DNA of 64,000 bases, taken from contig NZ_JAGIBD010000008.1 of assembly GCF_017744555.1 (NCBI RefSeq), forward strand, positions 62,001 to 126,000. Reading direction: 5' to 3'. The notes below the pieces were generated by a model. That model was not told where the DNA came from. It ran no database searches and saw only the letters and a list, made by a program, of their open reading frames with translations. Source of the stretch: Cellulomonas sp. (GTDB lineage: Bacteria; Actinomycetota; Actinomycetes; Actinomycetales; Cellulomonadaceae). Positions 1 through 8,539 of this stretch are shown here, piece by piece. A program made the translations under genes and the position numbers. Each line of letters starts with the position of its first letter. Position 1 is the first letter of the stretch.

Positions 1-468
1 CAACGGCTCGCGGCCGTCGCCCTCGAGACGCGCCGGGCCGACCCGGCCCGCCAGGAGCGGCAGCGTCACCTCCTGGAGGAGTACGCGGACCTGCTCGAGC
101 CGAACCCGCGCGCCACCAAGCGGTTCCTCATGGCGTACAACGTGGGGTTCGCCGCGCGTCTGACGGAGCTCGAGCCGCTGGACCCGCGCACGCTCGCGCT
201 CTGGACGGTGCTCGCGACGCGCTGGCCCGCGCTGGCCGAGTGGGTCCGGGCCGAGCTGCCGCACGGTGACCTCACCCCCGTCGACGAGCCCGGGCACCCG
301 AGCCTGCTGCTGCGCGAGCCGCAGGTGCAGGACGTCGTGACGTCGACGCTCGGCGGGCCGCTGGACCGGGACGCCGTCCTGCGCTGCTGCGGCCACCTCG
401 TCCTGCGTGAGGTCGCCGACGCGGAGGGGTCGCACGCACGCACGGGACCGGACGGCGGGTCCCGGTGA
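1..468 (+). CDS. C-terminal fragment of a KAP-like P-loop NTPase (5' partial)
   Basis: The reading frame is open from the first base of the window and ends at 468, so only the last 155 residues are visible. The segment NPRATKRFLMAYNVGF (residues 35-50 of the fragment) resembles the NPR-x-xKRF motif in the C-terminal half of KAP-family NTPases, membrane-associated ATPases of mostly unknown role. The Walker motifs would lie outside the window, so the family call rests on this motif alone. The stop codon overlaps the GTG start of the following antiporter by four bases, which points to co-transcription. Confidence 0.5.
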   Translation, partial: QRLAAVALETRRADPARQERQRHLLEEYADLLEPNPRATKRFLMAYNVGFAARLTELEPLDPRTLALWTVLATRWPALAEWVRAELPHGDLTPVDEPGHPSLLLREPQVQDVVTSTLGGPLDRDAVLRCCGHLVLREVADAEGSHARTGPDGGSR

Positions 469-1943
469 CGCGCACACCGGACGACGACGGGACGGCGGCC
501 CCCGGCGACGTCGCTCCGACCGGCGTCGCGCCCGCGCGGGCGACGAAGGTCTCGGTCGCGACGCTCGCCACGATGGTCGTCGGCTCCATGGTCGGCGCCG
601 GGGTCTTCTCGCTGCCGCAGCGGTTCGCGGAGGAGACGGGGGTCGTCGGGGCGCTGATCGCGTGGGCCGTCGCCGGCACGGGGATGCTCATGCTGGCGTT
701 CGTCTTCCAGGACCTGGCGGTGCGCAAGCCGCAGCTCGACGCGGGCGTGTACGCGTACGCGAAGGCCGGGTTCGGCGAGTACCTGGGGTTCTTCTCGGCG
801 TTCGGGTACTGGGCGAGCGCGTGCGTCGGCAACGTCACGTACTGGGTGCTCATCATGTCGACCGTCGGGGCGCTCGTCCCGGCGCTCGGTGCGGGGGACA
901 CGGTCACGGCGGTCGCGGCGTCGACCGTGGGACTGTGGCTCTTCTTCTTCCTGATCCGTCGCGGGGTGCGCGAGGCGACGTCGCTCAACCGGGTCGTGAC
1001 GATCGCCAAGGTCGTCCCGATCCTCGTGTTCGTGCTGCTCACGGCGTTCGCGCTCGACCCGGCGGTGCTCGTCGCGAACCTGCGGGGCGCGGACTTCTCA
1101 GGGTCGCTGTTCGACCAGGTCCGGGGCACGATGCTCGTCACCGTGTTCGTCTTCCTGGGCGTCGAGGGTGCGAACGTGTACTCGCGGCACGCCCGGCGGC
1201 GCGAGGACGTGGGGCGGGCGACGGTGCTCGGGTTCCTCAGCGTGTTCGCGGTGTTCGCGTCGGTGACGATCGTGTCGTACGGGATCCTGCCGGCGAGCGA
1301 GCTCGCCGGGCTGCGCCAGCCGTCGATGGCCGGGGTGCTCGAGGCGGCGGTCGGCGGCTGGGGGAGCGCGTTCGTCAGCGTGGGTCTCGTCGTGTCGGTG
1401 CTCGGGGCGTACCTCGCGTGGACGCTGATGGCCGCCGAGGTGCTGTTCGTCGCCGCGAAGGACGACGACATGCCGCGGTTCCTGCGCGGCGTGAACACGG
1501 CCGACGTGCCCGTGCCGGCGCTGCTGCTCACCGCCTTGACCGCGCAGACGTTCCTCCTGGTGACGCTGCTGTCGCAGAACGCGTTCGACTTCGCGCTCAA
1601 CCTCACGAGCTCGCTCGCGCTGGTGCCGTACCTGCTCGCCGCGGGGTACGCGTTCAAGCTCGCGCGATCCCCGGAGCGTCCGCGTGGCGGGGTGCTGCGC
1701 CGGGATCTCGTCGTCGGGGCGCTGGCGACGCTCTACACGGCGTTCCTGCTGTTCGCGGCGGGGCTGACGTACCTGCTGGTCTCCTTCGTCGTCTACGCGC
1801 CGGCGACCGTCCTGTTCGTCATGGCCCGGCGCGAGCAGGGTCGGCGGCTGTTCTCGCCGCGCGAGGTCGTCATCCTGGTCGTGTCGCTCGTGGGGGCCGT
1901 CGTGGGCGTGGTGGCGCTCGTGGCCGGCTGGATCCATCTGTGA
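465..1943 (+). CDS. Basic amino acid/polyamine antiporter, APC superfamily (ArcD-like)
   Basis: A 492-residue polytopic membrane protein with about 12 hydrophobic segments. It starts with the APC hallmark in TM1 (VGSMVGAGVFSLPQRF, about residues 40-55) after a short hydrophilic N-terminus. Length and motif fit the arginine/ornithine or arginine/agmatine antiporter subgroup, which exchanges a basic amino acid for its deaminated or decarboxylated product across the cytoplasmic membrane. The GTG start overlaps the upstream stop as GTGA. No arginine deiminase genes are adjacent, so the substrate is an inference; lysine or another cation is possible. Confidence 0.75.
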   Translation: MTRTPDDDGTAAPGDVAPTGVAPARATKVSVATLATMVVGSMVGAGVFSLPQRFAEETGVVGALIAWAVAGTGMLMLAFVFQDLAVRKPQLDAGVYAYAKAGFGEYLGFFSAFGYWASACVGNVTYWVLIMSTVGALVPALGAGDTVTAVAASTVGLWLFFFLIRRGVREATSLNRVVTIAKVVPILVFVLLTAFALDPAVLVANLRGADFSGSLFDQVRGTMLVTVFVFLGVEGANVYSRHARRREDVGRATVLGFLSVFAVFASVTIVSYGILPASELAGLRQPSMAGVLEAAVGGWGSAFVSVGLVVSVLGAYLAWTLMAAEVLFVAAKDDDMPRFLRGVNTADVPVPALLLTALTAQTFLLVTLLSQNAFDFALNLTSSLALVPYLLAAGYAFKLARSPERPRGGVLRRDLVVGALATLYTAFLLFAAGLTYLLVSFVVYAPATVLFVMARREQGRRLFSPREVVILVVSLVGAVVGVVALVAGWIHL

Positions 1944-1949
1944 CCGCTG

Positions 1950-4712
1950 TCAGCCCGGGCCCAGTCGCCGCACGAGCTCCGCGCGGTTGCGCACCCCGAG
2001 CTTGCGGTAGACCCGGGTGAGGTGGGCCTCGACGGTCGACTCGCTGACGAACAGCCGTCGGGCGACCTCCCGGTTGCGCAGTCCCGTCGAGACGAGCCCG
2101 GCGACCTCCTGCTCGGTCGCGGTGAGCGCGTCGTCCGGTCCGCCGCGGACGCGGTCGCGCAGGTCGGTCGCGAGATCCTCCCACCCGAGGACCCCCTGCG
2201 TGCGGAACACGTCGAGCGTCTCGTCGGCGACCTGTCGGACGGCGAGCCGGCGACCGGCGCGGAGCGCCGCGGCGACCTCGAACGTGCCGATGCGAGCCGC
2301 GTCGAGGCGGTACCCGAGCGCGTCGGCCGCCTGCCGTGCCGCCGTGAGCGTCGGGTGGGCATCGGGGTCGTCGCGCAGCAGCAGGAGCTGACCGCGGGCC
2401 GCGGCCGCCTGCGCGTCCGCCCACGGCGCGCCGAGGTGGGCGGCCTGGTGCCCGAGCCGCTCGGCGAGCTGTTCGACGGTGCCGGTCGCCCCGACGAGCG
2501 TCGCCGCGTGGACGGCGAGCGGGAGGACCGGGACCGTGCCGGGATGGGCGATGCCGAGGTCGTCGAGCACCGCGAGGGCACGCAGGAGGTGGTCGAGGGC
2601 CGCCCCCCAGTCCTGCCGCGCGGCGGCGAGCGTGCCGCGGACGTGGGCCGCCATGGCGGTCCGCGGGCGTTCGCCGACGTGCGCGGCCCAGTGCTCGAGG
2701 CGGTCGGCGGACCACGCCGCCGCGGCCTCGTCGCCGCGGAGGGCTGCGACCAGACCTGCCGGGTAGGCGAGCCACGCCACCGCGCGCTCGTCGCCGCAGT
2801 CGTCGGCGGCCTCGAGCCCGTCTGCGGCGTGCTGTGCGGCGCGGTCGAGGTCGCCTTGCGCGAGGGCGACCAGCGCGAGGTCGGTCAGCCGGTACGAGCG
2901 TTGGAACTCCGCGCCGTTCGCGACGGCCCGGCGGTACATGACCTCGTGGTTCGTGCGCGCGGCCGTGAGGTGCCCGTCCCAGAGCTCGTGCCGGCCCTGC
3001 AGCACGCGCGGCCACAGCGCGAGCTGCGACTGGACGACCTCGTCGCCGAGCCTCACGGACTCCGCCACGAGGTCGTCGGCGCGCCGCCCGAGCAGCAGCG
3101 ACGTCGTCGCGACGGCCGAGGCGGCCTGTGCGACGAGGACCGTGTCGTGGTGCGCGCGGCCGAGCGCGAGCGCCTCGGACGCGTGCCGGAGCCCGTCGGC
3201 GGGCCGGCCCAGGTGGATGCCCAGGAGCCAGCCGAGCAGGCCGAGCACCCGGCCGCGCAGCAGCTCGTGGTCGGGGAGCCCGTCCGCCGGGACGTCGTCG
3301 AGCGCCGTGCGCAGGAACGTCTCGGCGTCCGTGAAGTCGAGCACCACCCGGCTGGTCAGCACGTGCGCCCGCAACGGACCCGGCCCGAGTTCGTCGAGCA
3401 GGGCCGAGGCCAGGCGCAGGGCCGCGGGCAGGTCGCCCGCGGTCGCGCACTGCATCATCCGGGCGAGCGTGCGGCGCACGCGCGGCTCGACGTCGGCCGG
3501 CGGCGTCACGCGTGCGGCGTCGGCGAGCAGGTCGGCCGCGAGCTGCGGCGCGCCGCGGCGGGCCACCCGGGCGGCGGCCTGGTCCAGCTCCTCGGCGACC
3601 GCGGGGTCGGGTGCGACGACGGCCCGGGCGAGGTGCACGGCGCGGGTGTCGGGGTCGGTCACGGCATCCGCGAGGGAGCGGCGCAGCTCGCGGGCGTCGA
3701 ACGCGTTCGTCGCCGCGAGCACCGCGGTCGCGATGAGCGGGTGCGTGAAGCGGAGCACGAAGTCGGGTCCGATGGTGAACGTGTCGGACTCGAGCCCGGG
3801 CCGGACCGCGTGCTCGACGTCGGTGAGGCGTCCGACGGCGGCGAGGAACGGCACGGGTGAGGGCCCGGCGGCGGCCAGCAGGCGCGCGAGCCGCAGTGTC
3901 GCGGGCGGCAGACGGTGCACCCTGCCGGCGAGTGCCGCGAGCGGCGTGCTCTCCTGCGGGACGCGGGCCGACGGGTCGCCTGACGTGCGCGCGAGCTCGA
4001 GCGCGAAGAAGGGGTTGCCGTGCGCGAGGTCGCCCGCGCGGAGCGCGACGGGCGCGCTCGTGCCGGGCAGGGCGGCGGCGACGAGCCGGCGCAGGTCGGC
4101 CGACGAGAGGGCGCCGACGGGGAGCAGGTCGACGCCGGGGCCGACGTCGGGCACCGCCGTGGTGAGCGTGTCGGGTGCCCAGGTGCGAGCGGTCGCGAGC
4201 AGCGAAACCCGCGCGTCGGCGAGGCGTCGCAGAGAGAACCGGAGGGCTCGCCAGGTGACGTCGTCGAGCCACGGCAGGTCGTCGACCGCGACGACGACGG
4301 GACCGTGGACGGCGAGGGCGCGCAGCGTGTCGAGCGTCGCGCGCGAGCGGTCCAGCGCGGGCAGGTCGTCCGCCAGCAGGTGGGCGGTCGGGACGTCGTC
4401 GGGCAGCTCGACGCCGTCGAGCAGGTCCCGCAGCCCCTGGCCGGCGCTGTGCCGGTCCTCCTCGGCGGGCCGGGTCACGAGCACGCGGGCACCTGCCGAC
4501 CGGCAGCGCTCGACGGCGTGCGTCCAGAGCGTCGTCTTGCCGATGCCCGCCTCACCCACCAGCACGAGCGACCGAGCGCCGGCGTCGAGCGTGCGGACCA
4601 GCGCCTCGACGCGGGCGAGCTCGGCCTCCCGGCCGACGATCCGTGGCGCGGCCGTGCGCGTAGCGGCCTCGGACGGGTGCCGCGACGGACGGGGGACGGT
4701 CGTGACGGTCAT
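1950..4712 (-). CDS. LuxR-family transcriptional regulator with AAA ATPase domain (LAL type)
   Basis: A 920-residue regulator. The N-terminus has a P-loop (GEAGIGKTT, residues 53-61) and a Walker B-like segment (VVVAVDDLPWLDD) of the STAND/AAA_16 type. A long helical TPR-like middle follows. The C-terminus is a LuxR helix-turn-helix (LTATEQEVAGLVSTGLRNRE, then RRLFVSESTVEAHL). Such LAL proteins usually activate carbon-source or secondary-metabolite genes after binding a small ligand and ATP. It ends 6 bases from the antiporter stop (convergent) and is divergent from rlmC. The ATG at 4712 is the first Met before the ATPase domain. Its target is not evident from context. Confidence 0.85.
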   Translation of the reverse strand: MTVTTVPRPSRHPSEAATRTAAPRIVGREAELARVEALVRTLDAGARSLVLVGEAGIGKTTLWTHAVERCRSAGARVLVTRPAEEDRHSAGQGLRDLLDGVELPDDVPTAHLLADDLPALDRSRATLDTLRALAVHGPVVVAVDDLPWLDDVTWRALRFSLRRLADARVSLLATARTWAPDTLTTAVPDVGPGVDLLPVGALSSADLRRLVAAALPGTSAPVALRAGDLAHGNPFFALELARTSGDPSARVPQESTPLAALAGRVHRLPPATLRLARLLAAAGPSPVPFLAAVGRLTDVEHAVRPGLESDTFTIGPDFVLRFTHPLIATAVLAATNAFDARELRRSLADAVTDPDTRAVHLARAVVAPDPAVAEELDQAAARVARRGAPQLAADLLADAARVTPPADVEPRVRRTLARMMQCATAGDLPAALRLASALLDELGPGPLRAHVLTSRVVLDFTDAETFLRTALDDVPADGLPDHELLRGRVLGLLGWLLGIHLGRPADGLRHASEALALGRAHHDTVLVAQAASAVATTSLLLGRRADDLVAESVRLGDEVVQSQLALWPRVLQGRHELWDGHLTAARTNHEVMYRRAVANGAEFQRSYRLTDLALVALAQGDLDRAAQHAADGLEAADDCGDERAVAWLAYPAGLVAALRGDEAAAAWSADRLEHWAAHVGERPRTAMAAHVRGTLAAARQDWGAALDHLLRALAVLDDLGIAHPGTVPVLPLAVHAATLVGATGTVEQLAERLGHQAAHLGAPWADAQAAAARGQLLLLRDDPDAHPTLTAARQAADALGYRLDAARIGTFEVAAALRAGRRLAVRQVADETLDVFRTQGVLGWEDLATDLRDRVRGGPDDALTATEQEVAGLVSTGLRNREVARRLFVSESTVEAHLTRVYRKLGVRNRAELVRRLGPG

Positions 4713-4779
4713 CCCCTCGGAGGAGGCTCGTGCCCGTCGTGGTGATACGCCCCGGAACCCGGCTGTCGTACCCGCGACC

Positions 4780-4785
4780 TAGACT
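4780..4785 (+). promoter_or_regulatory. -10 element of rlmC (leaderless)
   Basis: TAGACT lies 7 bases before the ATG at 4793, so transcription would start at or next to the initiator codon. No clear -35 box is visible. The spacing supports 4793 as the true start of rlmC instead of the longer frame opening at 4730. Confidence 0.55.
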
Positions 4786-4792
4786 CGTCGGC

Positions 4793-5920
4793 ATGCGGTG
4801 CTCCTACTTCGACGCGGAGCTGTGCCGTTCCTGCACGTGGATGGGGCAGCCGTACGGCGAGCAGGTGGCCCGCAAGGAGGAGCACTGCCGGCACCTGCTG
4901 GGCGAGCGGCCCGACCTCGTGTGGTCGTCGCCGGTGACGAGCGCGGAGTCCGGCTTCCGCAACAAGGCCAAGATGGTCGTCACCGGGTCGGTCGAGGCGC
5001 CCGCCCTCGGGATCGTCGACGTGGACGGCGTCGGCGTCGACCTGCGGGACTGCGGGCTGTACCCGGACGGGCTGCGCGCGGCGTTCCCGGTGCTCGCCCA
5101 GTTCGTCACGACGGCCGCGATCCAGCCCTACGACATCGGGCGTCGCGCCGGGGAGCTCAAGCACCTGCTCGTCACGCAGTCGCCCGAGGGCGAGCTCATG
5201 GTGCGGTTCGTGCTGCGGTCGCAGGAGGCGGTGACGCGCATCCGCAAGCACCTGCCCGGGCTGCTCGCCGTGCTGCCGGCGCTGCGCGTGGTCTCGGTGA
5301 ACCTGCAGCCCGAGCACAAGGCGGTGCTCGAGGGGGACCGGGAGATCGTGCTCACCGCACAGGACACGCTGACGATGCGGCTCAACGGGATCGACATGCA
5401 CCTGCGGCCGCAGAGCTTCTTCCAGACGAACACCGAGGTCGCGGCGGCGCTCTACCGGCAGGCGCGCGACTGGGTCGACGAGCTCGCGCCGTCGTCGGTG
5501 TGGGACCTGTACTGCGGCGTCGGCGGCTTCGCGCTGCACTGCGCCGACGGCTCGCGCGACGTGACGGGCATCGAGACGAGCGCGGAGGCCGTCACGAGCG
5601 CCGAGACGAGCCGCCGGGAGGCGGACCTGACGCGGCTCGACTTCCAGGTGGGGGACGCCACGGCGTTCGCGGTGGGCGCCGACCGCGAGCCGGACCTCGT
5701 GATCGTGAACCCGCCGCGGCGGGGGATCGGCGCCGAGCTGGCCGGGTGGCTGGAGCGGTCGACGGTCGACCGGGTCGTCTACTCGAGCTGCAACGCGACG
5801 TCGCTGGCCCGCGACCTGAGCGCCATGCCGTCGCTGCGGCCGGCGCGGGCGCGGCTGCTCGACATGTTCCCGCAGAGCACGCACTACGAGGTCGTGACGC
5901 TCCTGGAGCGGGCCGCGTGA
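4793..5920 (+). CDS. rlmC: 23S rRNA (uracil-5-)-methyltransferase RlmC
   Basis: SAM-dependent enzyme that methylates a uracil of 23S rRNA (U747 in E. coli). The N-terminus has the iron-sulfur cysteines of the RlmC/RlmD family (C3, C11, C14 in MRCSYFDAELCRSC, and C87 in VDLRDCG). It also carries the SAM-binding DLYCGVGGFALHCA, the VNPPRRGIG motif, and the catalytic-cysteine segment VVYSSCNATSLARDL near residue 335. From 4793 the protein has 375 residues, the length of E. coli RlmC. An upstream in-frame start at 4730 would add 21 non-conserved residues and is rejected. It overlaps the next small gene by 4 bases. Confidence 0.9.
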   Translation: MRCSYFDAELCRSCTWMGQPYGEQVARKEEHCRHLLGERPDLVWSSPVTSAESGFRNKAKMVVTGSVEAPALGIVDVDGVGVDLRDCGLYPDGLRAAFPVLAQFVTTAAIQPYDIGRRAGELKHLLVTQSPEGELMVRFVLRSQEAVTRIRKHLPGLLAVLPALRVVSVNLQPEHKAVLEGDREIVLTAQDTLTMRLNGIDMHLRPQSFFQTNTEVAAALYRQARDWVDELAPSSVWDLYCGVGGFALHCADGSRDVTGIETSAEAVTSAETSRREADLTRLDFQVGDATAFAVGADREPDLVIVNPPRRGIGAELAGWLERSTVDRVVYSSCNATSLARDLSAMPSLRPARARLLDMFPQSTHYEVVTLLERAA

Positions 5921-6222
5921 CGGCGTACGACTTCACGGCGCCGCTCTGGGTGTGGGACGCGCGCCGGACGGACACGTGGACGTTCGTGAGCCTGCCGACG
6001 GACGTCGCGGACGAGGTGCTCGAACGTGGTGCCGGGGTCGCGCGCGGGTTCGGGTCGCTGCGGGTCCGGGTGTCCGTCGGGACGTCGGTCTGGACCACCT
6101 CGATCTTCCCGGACGACAAGGCGGGGACGTACGTGCTGCCGGTGAAGAAGGCGATCCGGGCCGCGCAGGGCATCGGCGTCGGCGACACCGTCGGCGTGCA
6201 CCTGGAGCTGCTCGACGTCTGA
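5917..6222 (+). CDS. DUF1905 domain-containing protein
   Basis: A 101-residue protein. It has the DUF1905 beta-rich pattern (WTFVSLPTDVADEV near the start, then VWTTSIFPDDKAGTYVLPVK and AIRAAQGIGVGDTVGVHLEL). The family function is unknown; members are small cytoplasmic proteins, often fused to YdeI/OmpD-associated domains. The GTG start overlaps the rlmC stop (GTGA), so it is probably translated from the same message by coupling. A single domain and no catalytic motif are visible. Confidence 0.75.
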   Translation: MTAYDFTAPLWVWDARRTDTWTFVSLPTDVADEVLERGAGVARGFGSLRVRVSVGTSVWTTSIFPDDKAGTYVLPVKKAIRAAQGIGVGDTVGVHLELLDV

Positions 6223-6224
6223 GG

Positions 6225-7031
6225 TCACCGCGTCGCGCGGTCCTCCTCGACACGGTCCAGCCACTCGTCGACCAGTGCACCGAGCAGCGGGCCCTGCTCG
6301 TGCAGCAGGGCGTGCCCGGCGCGGTCGAGGACCGCGAACGTCGCCCGCGGGTACCGCTCGACGAGGTCCCAGGCCGCCGCGTACCCGACGCTCGAGTCCT
6401 GGCGCCCCGCGACGACCAGGACCGGGACCTCGAGCGGTGCCAGGCCGGTCTCGTCGGGCTCCCACGGGCCGGCGATGCGCTCCAGGGCGGGCAGGTCGAG
6501 CGACGCCGCTCCGGGCTGGACCGCCTCGTCGAAACGGCGTCGGGTCGCAGCGGTCCGGACGACGAAGTAGTCGCGGTACTGCTCCGCCGCGGCCGGGTCG
6601 AGGCCGTCGTCCGCGCCGGGCTCCTCGTGCAGCACCACCCGCGCGGGCACGTCGCGCGACCGCGCACCCGCCGGGCACAGCAGGGCGAGTCCGTCGACCC
6701 GGCCGGCGCGCCGGCCCGCCAGGACACGGGCGAGGTACGCGCCGTAGGAGTGGCCGACCAGGAGCACGTGCGCGTCGCCGAGCGTCGCGTCGAGCCAGTC
6801 GGCCAGCAGCGCGACCACGTCGTCGGAGCTCGCGACGGAGGCGGGCGCGGTCGTGCCGCCCATGCCGGGCAGGTCGGGGTACAGCCGGCGGTACCCGGTC
6901 CGGGCGCCGAGCACCGGCTCGAGCGCCGCGGCCGGTTCGCGGTGGTCGACGCCCATGCCGTGCAGCACGACCACCGGCGTCCCGGCGCCGACCTCCGCGT
7001 GGTGCACGCGGGCCTCGCCGACGTCGGTCAT
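6225..7031 (-). CDS. Alpha/beta-hydrolase family protein
   Basis: 268 residues with the canonical fold marks: the oxyanion-hole loop VVVLHGMG near residue 20, the nucleophile elbow VGHSYGAYLAR (Ser in G-H-S-Y-G), and a late histidine in DRAGHALLHEQG. Likely a soluble esterase, lipase or related hydrolase; the substrate cannot be told. The ATG at 7031 directly precedes the conserved beta strands; a GTG 12 bases upstream is an alternative. It converges on the DUF1905 gene with a 2-base gap and is divergent from the stress-protein gene. Confidence 0.75.
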   Translation of the reverse strand: MTDVGEARVHHAEVGAGTPVVVLHGMGVDHREPAAALEPVLGARTGYRRLYPDLPGMGGTTAPASVASSDDVVALLADWLDATLGDAHVLLVGHSYGAYLARVLAGRRAGRVDGLALLCPAGARSRDVPARVVLHEEPGADDGLDPAAAEQYRDYFVVRTAATRRRFDEAVQPGAASLDLPALERIAGPWEPDETGLAPLEVPVLVVAGRQDSSVGYAAAWDLVERYPRATFAVLDRAGHALLHEQGPLLGALVDEWLDRVEEDRATR

Positions 7032-7122
7032 GGTGGTGCGCACCCGCCCATCGCTACCGCACGTCGGCCAGCGCCGCCATCCGCGGGCGGCCCGGGAGCC
7101 GCGCGGCCCTCGCGCGCCGTCG

Positions 7123-7128
7123 TACAGT
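7123..7128 (+). promoter_or_regulatory. -10 element upstream of the usp-crcB operon
   Basis: TACAGT matches the actinobacterial TANNNT consensus. Transcription would begin about 7134, where a GTG-started 28-codon frame opens. No convincing -35 box is seen. Confidence 0.4.
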
Positions 7129-7133
7129 CGCCC

Positions 7134-7220
7134 GTGGCGACGACACCCGGCGAGCCCGACCCTGCGGCCCGTCCGGCCCGGCGGTGGTGTCGGCCGCCTG
7201 ACCCGAGGAGGCGACGATGA
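7134..7220 (+). CDS. Putative leaderless upstream ORF overlapping the usp start
   Basis: A 28-codon GTG-started frame begins 6 bases after the TACAGT box and ends in TGA at 7218-7220, overlapping the ATG of the stress-protein gene (ATGA). The peptide is Pro/Arg-rich (it ends RRWCRPPDPRRRR). The universal stress gene also has its own AGGAGG, so this frame may only tune translation, or may be fortuitous in GC-rich DNA. Confidence 0.25.
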   Translation: MATTPGEPDPAARPARRWCRPPDPRRRR

Positions 7221-7732
7221 GCCGGACACGACCGCGACCGTGGTCGGGCCCCGAGCCCACCCGGCCGCTGGTGGTCGGGGTGCAGCCCGACCAGCCCCCG
7301 ACGGTCGTCGCGCAGGCCGCCGGGTTAGCCCGGGCTCTGGGCACGGGGCTCGTGTGCGTGTGGGTCGACCCGTCGCAGGTGGTCGTCACCGTCGAGGAGG
7401 ACGGCACGTGGGACACGACGCCCGTCGACCCCGACCGGGACGATGACGTCGACGGCAGCCCCGTCGAGGCCGCGCTGTTCGCGCAGGTCCGCGATCGGCT
7501 CGCCGGCACCGGGATCTCGTGGCGCTTCGAGTACGCGGCGGGCGAGACCGCTCGAGGGCTGCACGCCGCCGCCGAGGCGCACGACTCCCCGATGATCGTG
7601 GTCGGCACGCGCCGGCCGGGGTTCGGCGGGTGGATGACAGAGGTCGTCGGCGGGTCCGTGGCGGGACGGCTCGCCCACACGCAGGACCGGCCGGTGCTCG
7701 TGGTCCCGGTGCACCACGGACCGGTCCGATGA
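7217..7732 (+). CDS. Universal stress protein family protein
   Basis: 171 residues with a single UspA-like domain: N-terminal LVVGVQPDQPP strand, and a C-terminal ATP-loop type segment (MIVVGTRRPGFGGW, then VGGSVAGRLAHTQDRPVLVV). Cytoplasmic nucleotide-binding proteins of this family accumulate under stress or growth arrest. A strong AGGAGG precedes the ATG. The stop overlaps the first crcB gene (ATGA), making a three-gene usp-crcB-crcB operon, so it may be co-expressed with fluoride export. Confidence 0.85.
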   Translation: MSRTRPRPWSGPEPTRPLVVGVQPDQPPTVVAQAAGLARALGTGLVCVWVDPSQVVVTVEEDGTWDTTPVDPDRDDDVDGSPVEAALFAQVRDRLAGTGISWRFEYAAGETARGLHAAAEAHDSPMIVVGTRRPGFGGWMTEVVGGSVAGRLAHTQDRPVLVVPVHHGPVR

Positions 7733-8166
7733 GCGGCCGCCCCCACCACACGGACCTGCGGCTCGTCGCGGTCGTGGCCGCCGGCGGCGCGGTCGGCACG
7801 CTCGCACGGTACGGGCTGAACCAGGTGCTCCCGCACCCGGCGGGCGGCCTGCCCGTGTCGACGCTCACCGAGAACCTGCTGGGCGCGTTCCTGCTCGGCG
7901 TGCTGCTGGAGGGTCTGGTGCGCGCCGGGGCCGAGGACCGCCGCCGACGGGTGATCCGGCTCGGTGCGGGCACCGGGGTGCTCGGCGGGTTCACCACCTG
8001 GTCGAGCCTCGCGCTCGAGGTGCAGCAGCTCGGTGCGGGAGGCGACCTGCGCCTCGCCGCGGCGTACGGGGTCGGCAGCGTGGTGCTCGGGTTCGTCACG
8101 TGCACGCTCGGCGTGCTGCTGGCGGCGCGGCTGCGGCGACCGCGCGACGCGGAGGCGGACCGGTGA
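7729..8166 (+). CDS. crcB: Fluoride ion channel CrcB/FluC, first copy
   Basis: 145-residue protein with four hydrophobic helices. It has the CrcB marks: GGAVGTLARYG near residue 20, TENLLGAFLLG, and GFTTWSSLALEV in the third helix, where most homologues read TTFS. It forms a passive fluoride exit pore as an antiparallel dimer. The ATG overlaps the usp stop, and its own stop overlaps the second crcB. Tandem unequal crcB pairs in actinobacteria are thought to form heterodimers. The Phe to Trp change in the central motif is unusual, and may mark this copy as the non-equivalent partner. Confidence 0.85.
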   Translation: MSGRPHHTDLRLVAVVAAGGAVGTLARYGLNQVLPHPAGGLPVSTLTENLLGAFLLGVLLEGLVRAGAEDRRRRVIRLGAGTGVLGGFTTWSSLALEVQQLGAGGDLRLAAAYGVGSVVLGFVTCTLGVLLAARLRRPRDAEADR

Positions 8167-8537
8167 CGGTGCTGCTCATGGCCCTGCTCGGCGGGGCGGG
8201 AGCCGCCACGCGGTTCGTGGTCGACGGGTGGTTCCGGGGACGGTGGTCGACGCGGCTGCCGCTCGCGACGATCGTCATCAACACGACCGGGTCGTTGCTG
8301 CTCGGGTTCCTCGGCGGTGCGCTCGCGACGGGTGCGATCCGGCCGTCTGTCCTCGTGGTCGCCGGCACCGGGTTCTGCGGCGGGTACACCACGTTCTCGA
8401 CCGCGATGGTCGAGACGGTCCGGCTGGCCCAGTCGGGCGCGTACCGGAGGGCGCTGGTGAACGCGTTCGGTTCGCTGGTCGTCACCGTGGCCGCGGCGGC
8501 GCTGGGGGTCGGTCTGGCGGACCTCCTGCTCGCCTGA
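8163..8537 (+). CDS. crcB: Fluoride ion channel CrcB/FluC, second copy
   Basis: 124 residues with four helices and the complete motif set: GGAGAATRFVVD at the start, NTTGSLLLGFLGG (pore Asn), and GGYTTFSTAMVE with the canonical TTFS of the central sodium site. The GTG start overlaps the first copy (GTGA), so the two should be made in similar amounts. Likely partner of the preceding channel in a heterodimeric fluoride exporter in the cytoplasmic membrane. It converges on the amino acid permease gene with a 2-base gap. Confidence 0.88.
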   Translation: MTVLLMALLGGAGAATRFVVDGWFRGRWSTRLPLATIVINTTGSLLLGFLGGALATGAIRPSVLVVAGTGFCGGYTTFSTAMVETVRLAQSGAYRRALVNAFGSLVVTVAAAALGVGLADLLLA

Positions 8538-8539
8538 GC

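Noticed and set aside
1870..4272. An 800-codon minus-strand open frame overlapping the LuxR-type gene
   Set aside because: It encodes an Arg/Pro/Ala-rich product without domains, in another frame of a gene with clear P-loop and HTH motifs. A shadow of high-GC codon bias, like many other long frames here.
7032..7216. Possible fluoride riboswitch ahead of usp-crcB-crcB
   Set aside because: The conserved GGNGATGG and the later CTGATGA-like parts of the fluoride aptamer are not seen in this interval.
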